A program made the translations under genes and the position numbers. The notes under the pieces were generated by a model. That model made no database searches. It saw only the letters and a program-made list of their open reading frames with translations, and had not been told where the DNA came from. Source: Allobogoriella alba (GTDB lineage: Bacteria; Actinomycetota; Actinomycetes; Actinomycetales; Actinomycetaceae). Taken from it: 64,000 nucleotides of DNA. The stretch is taken from contig NZ_JBHTCQ010000003.1 of NCBI RefSeq assembly GCF_042665525.1, positions 1 through 64,000 of the forward strand, written 5' to 3'. Below, one piece after another: positions 8,635 to 17,353 of the stretch. The first letter of the stretch is position 1; the number at the start of each line of letters is the position of its first letter.

Positions 8635-9756
8635 TCAGAGCGTGGCCGCGAGGCGGGTGCCGAGCTCCTCGAGGAGCTCGCCGGCCCGGGCCATGGACCG
8701 CTCGACGTCGGGCTCCAGGTCCGCCAGTGCGTGCACCGAGCGGAAGCCCGCCTCACGTGCGCGGCGGGGGTCGAGCGTCGAACGTCCGCAGACGGCGACC
8801 GCGGGCACGCCGTGCGCCGCCGCGGCCCGGGCGACGCCGACCGGCGCCTTCCCGTGCAGGGACTGCTCGTCGAGGCTCCCCTCGCCGGTCACCACCAGGT
8901 CGACACCCGCGAGGCGACGCTCGAACCCGGCGAGCTCCAGCACCACCTCGACGCCGGGTCGGAACCGGGCGCCGAGAAGGAGGCATCCGTACCCGACTCC
9001 GCCTGCCGCTCCGGCGCCAGGGGACCCCGCCAGGTCACGAGCGCCCGGGCGGACCCGTTCGAGGAGGTCCACCCAGCACGCGAGCCCTTCCTCGAGATCC
9101 GCGAGCGCCGCGGCGTCGGCGCCCTTCTGGGGTCCGTAGACCGCGGCGGCGCCGTGCGGGCCGAGCAGCGGGTTGTCCACGTCGCTCGCGAGCACCAGGT
9201 CGACCTCGCCCAGGCGCCGGTGCAGCCCGTCGAGGCCGACACTGGCGAGCCGCCGCAGCGCGTCACCGCCGTCCGGCAGCGCCCCGTCGGGGCCGGACAG
9301 GGTGGCCCCGAGGGCCGCCAGCATCCCGGCGCCACCGTCGGTGCTGGCCGACCCGCCGACGCCGATGACCACCGTGCGCGCACCACCCTCGAGCGCGTTC
9401 ACGAGGACCTCGCCGAGACCACGGGACGTCGCACGGCGGGCGGTCGTCGCGTCGGGCCTGAGCATCTCGAGCCCGGTCACGGCCGCCATCTCCACCACGG
9501 CGGTCTCGCCGTCGAAGGCGTAGCGGGTCCGGACCGGCTCACCGAGCGGGCCGGTGGCGGTCAGGGCGACCTCACGCATGCCGGCCGCGAGCGCCGCCTC
9601 GACCGTGCCGTCCCCGCCATCGGCCACCGGCAGCTCGTCGACCTCGACGCCGACGCTCCGCAGGCCGGCGGCCAGCCGTGCGGCGACCGCTGTGGCCCCC
9701 AGGGACCCCTTGAACTTGTCCGGGGCGAGCAGCACGCGCGTCATGGCGTCAGTCAC
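8635..9756 (-). CDS. glxK: Glycerate kinase
   Basis: A 373-residue glycerate kinase of the GlxK/GarK family, phosphorylating D-glycerate to a phosphoglycerate. Visible family motifs are LAPDKFKGS near the N-terminus, PVADGGDGTVEA, GVGGSASTDGGAGML, ASDVDNPLLG, and VTGEGSLDEQSLHGKAP. It starts 15 bp after the malic enzyme stop, with no clear ribosome site, so translation may be coupled. The GTG at 9756 or the ATG at 9744 could be the true start. Together with malate synthase it suggests two fates for glyoxylate; the carboligase and reductase that would make glycerate are not in the window. Confidence 0.92.
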   Translation of the reverse strand: MTDAMTRVLLAPDKFKGSLGATAVAARLAAGLRSVGVEVDELPVADGGDGTVEAALAAGMREVALTATGPLGEPVRTRYAFDGETAVVEMAAVTGLEMLRPDATTARRATSRGLGEVLVNALEGGARTVVIGVGGSASTDGGAGMLAALGATLSGPDGALPDGGDALRRLASVGLDGLHRRLGEVDLVLASDVDNPLLGPHGAAAVYGPQKGADAAALADLEEGLACWVDLLERVRPGARDLAGSPGAGAAGGVGYGCLLLGARFRPGVEVVLELAGFERRLAGVDLVVTGEGSLDEQSLHGKAPVGVARAAAAHGVPAVAVCGRSTLDPRRAREAGFRSVHALADLEPDVERSMARAGELLEELGTRLAATL

Positions 9757-9771
9757 CGGTCGCGGTGGGAC

Positions 9772-11271
9772 TCAGAGCGCCGACCCGACGGCCGGCCCGG
9801 TCGCCGGCTCCGTCGCGTAGAGCGCGGCCCGGTCGTCCGTGCCGGACCTCGTGGAGGCGAGGTGCTGCTCGGACTCGCTGCGCACCGCCTCGGCGACGGC
9901 CTCGGCGACGCGGCTGTCGAACACGCCGGGGATGATGAACGCGGGGTTGAGCTCGTCGTCCGAGACGACTTCGGCGATCGCGACGGCGGCCACGCGCAGC
10001 AGCTCGTCGGAGATCTCGGTCGCGCCGACGTCGAGCAGGCCGCGGAACAGCCCGGGGAAGGCCAGCACGTTGTTGATCTGGTTCGGGTAGTCGCTCCGTC
10101 CGGTGGCCACGACCGCGGCCGTCTCGCCGGCGGCGATCGGGTCGACCTCCGGCGTCGGGTTCGCCAGGGCGAAGACGATCGCGCCGTCGTTCATCCGGGC
10201 GATGTCCGCACCGGTGAGGATGTTCCCGGCGGAGACGCCGATGAAGACGTCGGCCCCCTCGAGGCCGTCCTGCAGCGAACCTGCGAAGCCCTCGGGGTTG
10301 GTGTGCTCGATGATCCAGTCGCGGTGCGCGTCACCGTTGCGCACGCCCTCGTGCAGGGATCCGCGCCGGTCGAAGCCGACGACGTGGCGAGCACCCTGGG
10401 CGAGCAGCAGCTTGATGATGGCCGAGCCCGCGGCGCCGACGCCGGAGACGGCGATCCGGACGTCCGCCATCGACTTGCCGACGACCTTCAGCGCGTTGAT
10501 GAGGGCCGCGAGGACCACGATCGCCGTGCCGTGCTGGTCGTCGTGGAAGACCGGGATGTCCAGCTCCTCGCGCAGGCGTGCCTCGATCTCGAAGCAGCGG
10601 GGCGCGGAGATGTCCTCGAGGTTGACCCCGCCGTACGCCGGCGCGAGCGCCTTGACGATGGCGATGATCTCGTCGGTGTCCTTGGTGTCGAGGCAGACCG
10701 GCCACGCGTCGACGCCGGCGAACTGCTTGAACAGGGCGGCCTTGCCCTCCATGACGGGCAGCGCGGCCGCGGGACCGATGTCACCGAGGCCGAGCACCGC
10801 GGTGCCGTCCGTCACGACGGCCACGGTGTTCCGCTTGATGGTCAGCCTGCGCGCGTCCTCGGGGTTGTCGGCGATGGCCAGGCAGACGCGGGCGACGCCC
10901 GGGGTGTAGGCGCGGGAGAGGTCGCGACGGGTCTTCAGCGGCACCTTGGGGTTCACCTCGAGCTTGCCGCCGAGGTGCATGAGGAACGTCGAGTCCGACA
11001 TCTTCAGCACGCGGACGCCCTCGAGGCGGTCGAGCGACTCACGCACCTGCTCGCCGTGCTCGGCGTCGACGGTGTCGCACGTGACGTCGACCGTCAGCGC
11101 AGTGGTCGAGGAGTGCACGATGTCGACGCCCATGACGGCTCCGCCGGCCTCCGCGACGGCATGCACCAGGGTGCTGGTGGCCCGCTGCGAGGCGGGCACC
11201 TCCACCCGCAGGGTGATCGTGTAGCTGGGGCTGGGCAGGCCGTGCTGACTGCTCCGGGGCGTGTCGCCCAT
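9772..11271 (-). CDS. NAD(P)-dependent malic enzyme with N-terminal ACT domain
   Basis: A 499-residue malic enzyme decarboxylating malate to pyruvate. An ACT-like regulatory domain occupies about residues 15-90 (YTITLRVEVP onward). The catalytic part follows: the segment SRAYTPGVARVCLAIA, then VTDGTAVLGLGDIGP, PVFHDDQHGTAIV and the nucleotide-binding stretch VSGVGAAGSAIIKLL. AAGGA precedes the ATG by about 7 bp. It heads a two-gene unit with glycerate kinase. With malate synthase it would regenerate acetyl-CoA from glyoxylate-derived malate. NAD or NADP preference cannot be decided by eye. Confidence 0.93.
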   Translation of the reverse strand: MGDTPRSSQHGLPSPSYTITLRVEVPASQRATSTLVHAVAEAGGAVMGVDIVHSSTTALTVDVTCDTVDAEHGEQVRESLDRLEGVRVLKMSDSTFLMHLGGKLEVNPKVPLKTRRDLSRAYTPGVARVCLAIADNPEDARRLTIKRNTVAVVTDGTAVLGLGDIGPAAALPVMEGKAALFKQFAGVDAWPVCLDTKDTDEIIAIVKALAPAYGGVNLEDISAPRCFEIEARLREELDIPVFHDDQHGTAIVVLAALINALKVVGKSMADVRIAVSGVGAAGSAIIKLLLAQGARHVVGFDRRGSLHEGVRNGDAHRDWIIEHTNPEGFAGSLQDGLEGADVFIGVSAGNILTGADIARMNDGAIVFALANPTPEVDPIAAGETAAVVATGRSDYPNQINNVLAFPGLFRGLLDVGATEISDELLRVAAVAIAEVVSDDELNPAFIIPGVFDSRVAEAVAEAVRSESEQHLASTRSGTDDRAALYATEPATGPAVGSAL

Positions 11272-11314
11272 CGATGTTCCTTTCCGGCGCCGCGGTGCGA
11301 GCCGAGATCTAATG

Positions 11315-11329
11315 TTCCGACATCCGGAA
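11315..11329 (-). promoter_or_regulatory. Operator-like inverted repeat upstream of malic enzyme
   Basis: A perfect inverted repeat TTCCG-N5-CGGAA, 44 bp upstream of the malic enzyme start. It is the best-conserved member of the set found near the glycolate genes. I could not place a convincing -10/-35 pair around it. Confidence 0.5.
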
Positions 11330-11371
11330 TGCTACTTCCAAAGGAGCCTACCGCCCGCGACGCATCCCCGG

Positions 11372-12877
11372 TCAGCCGACCCGCGACATGAGGATCTCGC
11401 GGACCTTGGCCGCGTCGGCCTGGCCACGGGTGGCCTTCATGACGGCCCCGACGATGGCGCCGGCGGCCTGCACCTTGCCCCCGCGGATCTTCTCGACGAC
11501 GTCGGGGTTCGCTGCGAGGGCCTCGTCGACGGCGGCCTCGAGCGCGCCGTCGTCCGAGACGACCTCCAGGCCACGGGCAGCGACGACCTCCTCCGGCGAA
11601 CCTTCGCCGGCGAGCACACCGGAGAGCGCCTGACGGGCGAGCTTGTCGTTCAGGCGCCCATCGTCCACCAGCGCCTGCAGCTGGGCCACCTGCTCCGGGG
11701 TGACCGGCAGGGCCTCGAGGGCGACCCCGTCGGCCTTCGCCGTGCGGGACAGCTCCCCCATCCACCACTTGCGCGCGGCGGCGGGGCTCGCGCCGGCCGC
11801 GATCGTGGCGGCGATGTGCTCGGTGGCCCCGGCGTTGACCAGGTCCCGCATCTCGGCGTCGGTGAAGCCCCACTCGGACTGCAGGCGACGCCGTCGCACG
11901 GCGGGCAGCTCGGGCAACGACGCGCGGATCTCCTCGACCCACTCCCGCGACGGCGCGAGCGGCACCAGGTCCGGCTCGGGGAAGTACCGGTAGTCCTCGG
12001 CGTCGGACTTCACCCGGCCGGGCGAGGTCACGCCGGTGTCCTCGTGCCAGTGTCGGGTCTCCTGGACCACGGCCGCACCGCCGTCCAGCACCCCGGCCTG
12101 GCGCGAGATCTCGTGACGCACGGCCCGGTCGATCGAGCGGAACGAGTTGACGTTCTTCGTCTCGGTGCGGGTCCCCAGCGGCGCATCCGGCGCGGGCCGC
12201 AAGGAGACGTTGACGTCGGCACGGACGTTGCCGCGCTCCATGCGGGCCTCAGAGACCTCGAGCGTCCGGAAGATGTCCCGCAGGGCCGAGACGTACGCCC
12301 GGGCCACCTCCGGGGCGCGCTCACCCGCGCCGGTGATCGGCTTGGTGACGATCTCCACCAGCGGGATACCGGCACGGTTGTAGTCGACGAGCGAGTACTC
12401 CGCCCCGTGAATGCGCCCGGAGCCACCCACATGGGTGTTCTTCCCGGCGTCCTCCTCCAGGTGCGCCCGCTCGATCTCGACCCGGAAGATCTCGCCGTCC
12501 TCGAGCTCGACGTCGAGGTACCCGTCGAAGGCGATCGGCTCGTCGTACTGGGACGTCTGGAAGTTCTTCGGCACGTCCGGGTAGAAGTAGTTCTTCCGGG
12601 CGAAGCGGCACATCTCGGCGATGCGGCAGTTCAGCGCGAGCCCGATGCGGATCGCGTACTCCACGGCCTTGCCGTTGACGACCGGCAGGGCGCCGGGCAG
12701 GCCGAGCGAGACCGGGGTCACGGCCGTGTTCGGCGCGGCCCCGAAGGTCTGGGGTGCGCCGTCGAACATCTTGGACGCGGTGCCCAGCTCGACGTGCACC
12801 TCGATCCCGAGCACGGGGTCGTACCGGCGCACTGCGTCGTCGTAGTCCACGAGTGTCGTCGCGTCTGGCTGGGTCAT
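11372..12877 (-). CDS. gatB: Aspartyl/glutamyl-tRNA amidotransferase subunit B
   Basis: A 501-residue GatB, the kinase/transamidase subunit that activates and amidates Glu-tRNA(Gln) or Asp-tRNA(Asn). Typical features are GIEVHVELGTASKMFDG near residues 22-38, LGLPGALPVVN, FARKNYFYPDVPKNFQTSQ, and RGNVRADVNVSLRP. A GatB/YqeY-type helical domain forms the last 150 residues. The ATG overlaps the gatA stop by four bases (ATGA). Last gene of gatCAB. Confidence 0.97.
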   Translation of the reverse strand: MTQPDATTLVDYDDAVRRYDPVLGIEVHVELGTASKMFDGAPQTFGAAPNTAVTPVSLGLPGALPVVNGKAVEYAIRIGLALNCRIAEMCRFARKNYFYPDVPKNFQTSQYDEPIAFDGYLDVELEDGEIFRVEIERAHLEEDAGKNTHVGGSGRIHGAEYSLVDYNRAGIPLVEIVTKPITGAGERAPEVARAYVSALRDIFRTLEVSEARMERGNVRADVNVSLRPAPDAPLGTRTETKNVNSFRSIDRAVRHEISRQAGVLDGGAAVVQETRHWHEDTGVTSPGRVKSDAEDYRYFPEPDLVPLAPSREWVEEIRASLPELPAVRRRRLQSEWGFTDAEMRDLVNAGATEHIAATIAAGASPAAARKWWMGELSRTAKADGVALEALPVTPEQVAQLQALVDDGRLNDKLARQALSGVLAGEGSPEEVVAARGLEVVSDDGALEAAVDEALAANPDVVEKIRGGKVQAAGAIVGAVMKATRGQADAAKVREILMSRVG

Positions 12878-14397
12878 GCCGTGACCTCCAGCTCGGGGGC
12901 CTTGTCCAGGATCGGGCCGCCCCACTCCTCGGTCAGCATCCGCTCCAGGACGCCGCCGACCCGGTACAGCCGGGCGTCCTCGCGGATCGGCGCGAGCACC
13001 TGGAAGCCGGCGGGGAGCCCGTCGTCGCTGAGCCCGGACGGCAGGGAGAGCCCGGGCACGCCGGCGAGGTTCGCGGGGATGGTGGCGACGTCGTTGAGGT
13101 ACATCGCCAGCGGGTCGTCGACCTTCTCGCCGAACCGGAACGCCGTGGTCGGAGCCGTCGGGCTGACGAGCACGTCCGCCTGCTCGAACGCGGCGGCGAA
13201 GTCGCGCTGGATCAGGGTGCGGACCTTCTGCGCCGAGCCGTAGTAGGCGTCGTAGTAGCCGGCCGAGAGGGCGTGCGTGCCCAGGATGATGCGGCGCTTG
13301 ACCTCGTCCCCGAAGCCGGCTCCGCGGGTGGCCGCCATGACGGTCTCGGCGGTGACCGGCCCGTCCGCCGGCTCCACCCGCAGCCCGTACCGCATGCCGT
13401 CGAACTTCGCCAGGTTGGAGGAGGCCTCCGCCGGCAGGATGAGGTAGTAGGCCGCGAGGGCGTAGTCGAAGCTCGGGCAGGAGACCTCGACGACCTCGGC
13501 ACCGGCCCCGCGGAGCAGCTCGACGGCGTGGTCGAACGCGGCACGCACGCCGGGCTGGTAGCCCTCGCCCCCCAGCTCGGTGACGACGCCCACCCGCATG
13601 CCGGCCAGGTCCCTCGAGCGGGCGGCGGCCACCAGGCCGGTGGCCGGGTCGGTCAGCGAGGTCGAGTCGAGCGGGTCGTGGACGCCGATCACCTCGTGCA
13701 GGAGCGCCGAGTCCAGCACGGTCCGGGAGACCGGGCCCGCCTGGTCGAGCGAGGACGCGAGCGCGATGAGCCCGTAGCGCGAGACACCGCCATAGGTCGG
13801 CTTGACCCCGACGGTGCCGGTCACCGCGGCGGGCTGACGGATGGACCCGCCGGTGTCCGTCCCGATCGCGAGGGGTGCGAGCCCGGCGGCGACGGCCGCC
13901 GCCGAACCGCCGCCCGAGCCGCCCGGGATCCGGTCCAGGTCCCACGGGTTGCGCGTCGGGCCGAAGGCCGAGTGCTCGGTGCTCGACCCCATGGCGAACT
14001 CGTCCATGTTGGTCTTGCCCAGGATCGGCATGCCCGCCCGGCGCAGCTCGGTCACGAGCGACGCGTCGTAGGGCGGGACCCAGCCCTCGAGCATCTTCGA
14101 GCCCGCGGTCGTGACCTGGCCCCGGGTGACCACGACGTCCTTGACGGCGATCGGGACCCCGGCCAGCTCGGGCAGATCCTCCCCGGCGGCCCGGCGCTCG
14201 TCGACCCGGGCGGCGTCCTCGAGCGCCTCGTCGGTGTTGACGTGGAGGTAGGCGTGCACGGCCGGGTCGACGGCGGCCACCCGGTCCAGGTGGGCCCGGG
14301 TGACCTCCACGCTGGAGACCTCGCCGGCGCGCAGCAGCTCCGCGAGCTCGGCCGCGGTCCGCCGGGTCAGGTCCTCGCCGGCGCTCCCCGCGCTCAT
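12874..14397 (-). CDS. gatA: Aspartyl/glutamyl-tRNA amidotransferase subunit A
   Basis: A 507-residue amidase-signature protein that releases ammonia from glutamine for GatB. The Lys-Ser-Ser catalytic triad is visible: K in GVPIAVKDVV, serine in GTDTGGSIRQPAA, and the Gly/Ser-rich GGSGGGSAAAVAAG loop. Residues KPTYGGVSRYGLIALASSLD follow, as in authentic GatA. It overlaps gatC by four bases and gatB by four bases, giving a tight gatC-gatA-gatB operon. Confidence 0.97.
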   Translation of the reverse strand: MSAGSAGEDLTRRTAAELAELLRAGEVSSVEVTRAHLDRVAAVDPAVHAYLHVNTDEALEDAARVDERRAAGEDLPELAGVPIAVKDVVVTRGQVTTAGSKMLEGWVPPYDASLVTELRRAGMPILGKTNMDEFAMGSSTEHSAFGPTRNPWDLDRIPGGSGGGSAAAVAAGLAPLAIGTDTGGSIRQPAAVTGTVGVKPTYGGVSRYGLIALASSLDQAGPVSRTVLDSALLHEVIGVHDPLDSTSLTDPATGLVAAARSRDLAGMRVGVVTELGGEGYQPGVRAAFDHAVELLRGAGAEVVEVSCPSFDYALAAYYLILPAEASSNLAKFDGMRYGLRVEPADGPVTAETVMAATRGAGFGDEVKRRIILGTHALSAGYYDAYYGSAQKVRTLIQRDFAAAFEQADVLVSPTAPTTAFRFGEKVDDPLAMYLNDVATIPANLAGVPGLSLPSGLSDDGLPAGFQVLAPIREDARLYRVGGVLERMLTEEWGGPILDKAPELEVTA

Positions 14398-14693
14398 GCG
14401 TCTTCCCCGAGGATCTGCGGGACGGCGAACATGCCGTCCTCGGCCTGCGGGGCACCGCCGAGGACCTCGTCGACCGGCAACGGCGTGGTCACGACGTCCT
14501 CACGCATGACGTTGGTCAGGGGGACGGGGTGCGAGGTCGCCGGTACGTCGGGGGTCGCGACCTCGTTGACCCGGGCCACGGCGTTCGCGATGACGTCGAG
14601 CTCGCCGGCGAGCCGGTCGACCTCCTGCTCCGTCAGCGCGATCCGGGCGAGGGCCGCGACGCGCGCGACCTCCTGCGAGGAGATGGTGGACAT
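14394..14693 (-). CDS. gatC: Aspartyl/glutamyl-tRNA amidotransferase subunit C
   Basis: A 99-residue GatC, the small belt subunit that holds GatA and GatB together. The N-terminal helix pattern VARVAALARIALTEQEVDRL and the late DGMFAVPQIL are family-typical. On the minus strand TAGAAT (14706-14701) stands exactly 7 bp before the ATG and no Shine-Dalgarno sequence is present, so the gatCAB message is probably leaderless. Confidence 0.95.
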   Translation of the reverse strand: MSTISSQEVARVAALARIALTEQEVDRLAGELDVIANAVARVNEVATPDVPATSHPVPLTNVMREDVVTTPLPVDEVLGGAPQAEDGMFAVPQILGEDA

Positions 14694-14747
14694 GGCGTCG
14701 ATTCTAGGCGCCCGTCACCGCGTCGCTGTCCCGCCCCCGGGTCGCCG

Positions 14748-15167
14748 TCAGCCGGTCGAGCGGCGCACCAGGTCCAGAAGCGCGGCACCGTAGGCGTCGT
14801 CCGCCACGGGAGCCGCGTGCTCGACCTCCTCGAGGCCCCCGGTCACCGGGAAGGCGGCGCGGACCCGGAACAGCCCGTCGTCACGCTCCAGGACTCGGAA
14901 GGTAGCTCCGAGCAGCTCGCGGAGCTGGTCCTCGCGGGGCAACCAGATCGTCTCCTCGAGCGTCACGGAGTCCAGCGCCCACTCCGTGGTGCCGTTGAAG
15001 CCGAGGACGGTCCCGGTGGGGAAGGCATGCGCCTCGACGGTCATCTCCGAGACGGTGAAGACCTCGCCCTCGAGAGCCGGCTGGTCGATCGTGAACCGGT
15101 CCCCGGAGGACGGCTGCCATCGCAGGCCGGCCCCGGCGAGCGAGCGGGCGAGTTCGATGGAGATCAC
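14748..15167 (-). CDS. Conserved actinobacterial protein of unknown function
   Basis: A soluble protein of 139 residues. The stretch TGTVLGFNGTTEWALDSV followed by ETIWLPREDQLRELLG recalls a small family common in actinobacteria that is sometimes labelled, without good cause, a pilus assembly CpaE protein. No catalytic motif is evident. I chose the GTG at 15167 because a -10-like GATACT ends 6 bp before it; the frame stays open upstream but that part overlaps the divergent cardiolipin synthase gene. Confidence 0.7.
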   Translation of the reverse strand: MISIELARSLAGAGLRWQPSSGDRFTIDQPALEGEVFTVSEMTVEAHAFPTGTVLGFNGTTEWALDSVTLEETIWLPREDQLRELLGATFRVLERDDGLFRVRAAFPVTGGLEEVEHAAPVADDAYGAALLDLVRRSTG

Positions 15168-15291
15168 CTCACCAGTATCGGCAACGTCGTCGCGTCGCGC
15201 AGGCCGCGGCCGGAGACTCGTGCGGGCGCCCAGCGGCAGAACCAGGAAATGCGCAGGTGCCGCCCGTGCCGCTCTGCCTAGAGTGCTGTCC

Positions 15292-16575
15292 ATGCGTGCT
15301 GCTCGCCCCGGGCGATTCATCAGGCTGCCACGCCCCCGTGCGCGCGACGTGTGGCGCGCGGTGCGGTGGTACGCCGGCAGCGTCGTCACGCTCCAGGCCG
15401 CCGCGGTGGCGACCGTGCTCGCGGTCGACCGGGTGCGCAAGCGCCGCAAGCCGCCTTCCGGGCTCTTCCCGCACACCGAGCCCAGGACGGTGGACGTGGC
15501 GGGCTCGCAGGTCACGACGTTCACCTACGGGGCCGACCTCTACGCGGACATGCTCGACCGGATCGCCTCGGCGGAGCACACCATCTACTTCGAGACGTTC
15601 ATCTGGAAGGCGGACCGGACCGGTCACGCGTTCAAGGAGGCGCTGCTGGCGGCCGCGCGACGGGGCGTGCAGGTCTTCGTCGTGCTGGACGGCTGGGGCA
15701 ACGGCGTCGTGCCGCCGTCGTTCAAGCAGTTCCCGGAGATGCCGAACCTGCACGTCCTGAAGTTCCCGTTCTTCCGGCCGGGCCTGCTCACGCTGGACGT
15801 CCGCAAGACCGGCCGCGACCACCGCAAGGTCCTGGTGGTCGACGGCACGTCGGGCTACGTGGGCGGCTACAACATCGGCGATCTGTACGCGACCCGGTGG
15901 CGCGACACCCACATCCGGGTGGACGGCCCCTCGGCGTGGGAGCTGGAGAACGCCTTCGTCGACTTCTGGAACGACCACCGCAAGCGTCACCACCCCGAGA
16001 TCCCCGACCGTGGGGCGCGGTCCTGGGAGGCCCGCATCCGTGCGGCGCAGAACCACCCGGCGCGGCTGCTGTTCCCGGTGCGTGGGATCTACCTGGACGC
16101 GATCGACCGGGCCGAGCACCACATCTACATCACGCAGGGCTACTTCATCCCGGACCGGGAGATCCTGTCCGGGCTCGCCAAGGCGGCGCGGCGCGGGGTG
16201 GACGTGAAGGTACTCATCCCGGAGGTGTCCAACCACGTGGTCGCCGACTGGACCGCACGCACCTACTACACCCGGCTGCTCGAGGCCGGCGTCACGATCT
16301 GGCTGTACCAGGAGGCGATGGTCCACGCGAAGACCATGACGGTCGACGGCCGGTGGACCACGGTCGGCACCACCAACATCGACCGGCTGTCCATGACGGG
16401 GAACTTCGAGATCAACCTCGAGCTCTTCGACCGCGAGCTCGCCGAGCACATGGAGACGATCTTCACCGGGGACCTGACCAACTGCCGCGAGCTCACGCTC
16501 GAGGAGTGGCAGCGGCGCGGCCTGCTGCCGCGCATCGGCGAGCGACTGCTGAAACCCCTCGGACCGCTGCTCTAG
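15292..16575 (+). CDS. Cardiolipin synthase-like phospholipase D protein
   Basis: A 427-residue protein of the phospholipase D superfamily, probably making or remodelling cardiolipin at the membrane. Two HKD motifs are intact: HRKVLVVDGTSGYVGGYN (about residues 178-195) and HAKTMTVDGRWTTVGTTN (about 345-362). One hydrophobic segment (SVVTLQAAAVATVLAV) near residues 30-45 could anchor it. TAGAGT lies 7 bp before the ATG, suggesting a leaderless message. Substrate cannot be fixed from sequence; other PLD-type transferases are possible. Confidence 0.85.
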   Translation: MRAARPGRFIRLPRPRARDVWRAVRWYAGSVVTLQAAAVATVLAVDRVRKRRKPPSGLFPHTEPRTVDVAGSQVTTFTYGADLYADMLDRIASAEHTIYFETFIWKADRTGHAFKEALLAAARRGVQVFVVLDGWGNGVVPPSFKQFPEMPNLHVLKFPFFRPGLLTLDVRKTGRDHRKVLVVDGTSGYVGGYNIGDLYATRWRDTHIRVDGPSAWELENAFVDFWNDHRKRHHPEIPDRGARSWEARIRAAQNHPARLLFPVRGIYLDAIDRAEHHIYITQGYFIPDREILSGLAKAARRGVDVKVLIPEVSNHVVADWTARTYYTRLLEAGVTIWLYQEAMVHAKTMTVDGRWTTVGTTNIDRLSMTGNFEINLELFDRELAEHMETIFTGDLTNCRELTLEEWQRRGLLPRIGERLLKPLGPLL

Positions 16576-17288
16576 CGCCGGCCGTCCCAGCCGTCCGACC
16601 AGTCCCAGCCGTCGCCGCGGTCCCACCCGTCCGGGTCGTCCCAGCCTCCCCCGTCACCGGGGCCGTCCTCCTCGACCGGGCCCGACGGCGGCCAGGCCGG
16701 CTGCTGGGGCCAGTCAGCCGGCCACCGCGGCTGCTCCTGGCCCGGCTCCACCTCCTCTGCCGGCTCCTGCGTCGCATCCTCGGTGGGCTCGGCGGGAGCG
16801 GCCGGCTGCGGCGCCGGCGGGTCCTCGGCCGGCGGGTCGGGGACCTCCGCGGCCTCGGGTACGGCAGAGGCGGCGGGGACGCCGGTGTCGATCATCTCGA
16901 CCGACTGTGGCGCGGTGGGCGCGCTGGCCCGGGCCGCGAACTCGGTGAACGACGCCGCCTCCCACGGCGCGTCCGGGGTGTCCGCACGTTGCGGGGGGCC
17001 GTGGTCCACCTGCTCGACGGACCGGGTCACTGCGCCGTCCCCTGTGCTGCTGTCGATCGCGACCTGCTGCGTCGCAGACCCGCCCGTGGCGCCGAGGGTT
17101 GAGGCCGCGACGACGACGGCGGACACGGCGGCCGCGCCGGCGAGCGTGACGACCACCGCGGATCCGACGGGCGGCGCAGCGGCGCGCCGGTGCACCCGGG
17201 TGGCGGTGGTGCTCCGGACTCCCCCGGTGCCGCGGACGACGTCGTCGAAGCGGGCGGCACTGCGGGTCCAGATCGGTGCTTCGTCCAC
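16572..17288 (-). CDS. Single-pass membrane protein with Pro-rich linker and Trp-Asp-Gly tail
   Basis: 238 residues, not recognised. A short cytoplasmic part (APIWTRSAARFDDVV) is followed by one membrane helix near residues 54-76, then an extracytoplasmic part rich in Ala, Pro and Glu, ending in a tail where GW/WD units recur (GGWDDPDGWDRGDGWDWSDG). The GTG at 17288 has GGGGAG four bases upstream; a longer reading frame lacks a better site. The stop codon shares the CTAG with the convergent cardiolipin synthase stop. Function unknown. Confidence 0.6.
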   Translation of the reverse strand: MDEAPIWTRSAARFDDVVRGTGGVRSTTATRVHRRAAAPPVGSAVVVTLAGAAAVSAVVVAASTLGATGGSATQQVAIDSSTGDGAVTRSVEQVDHGPPQRADTPDAPWEAASFTEFAARASAPTAPQSVEMIDTGVPAASAVPEAAEVPDPPAEDPPAPQPAAPAEPTEDATQEPAEEVEPGQEQPRWPADWPQQPAWPPSGPVEEDGPGDGGGWDDPDGWDRGDGWDWSDGWDGRR

Positions 17289-17353
17289 CGGTCTCCCCCC
17301 TTCCTCCGTGGCAGGGTACCGGTGCCGGAGGCTGACGTCCTGCGAGCGCGGGC

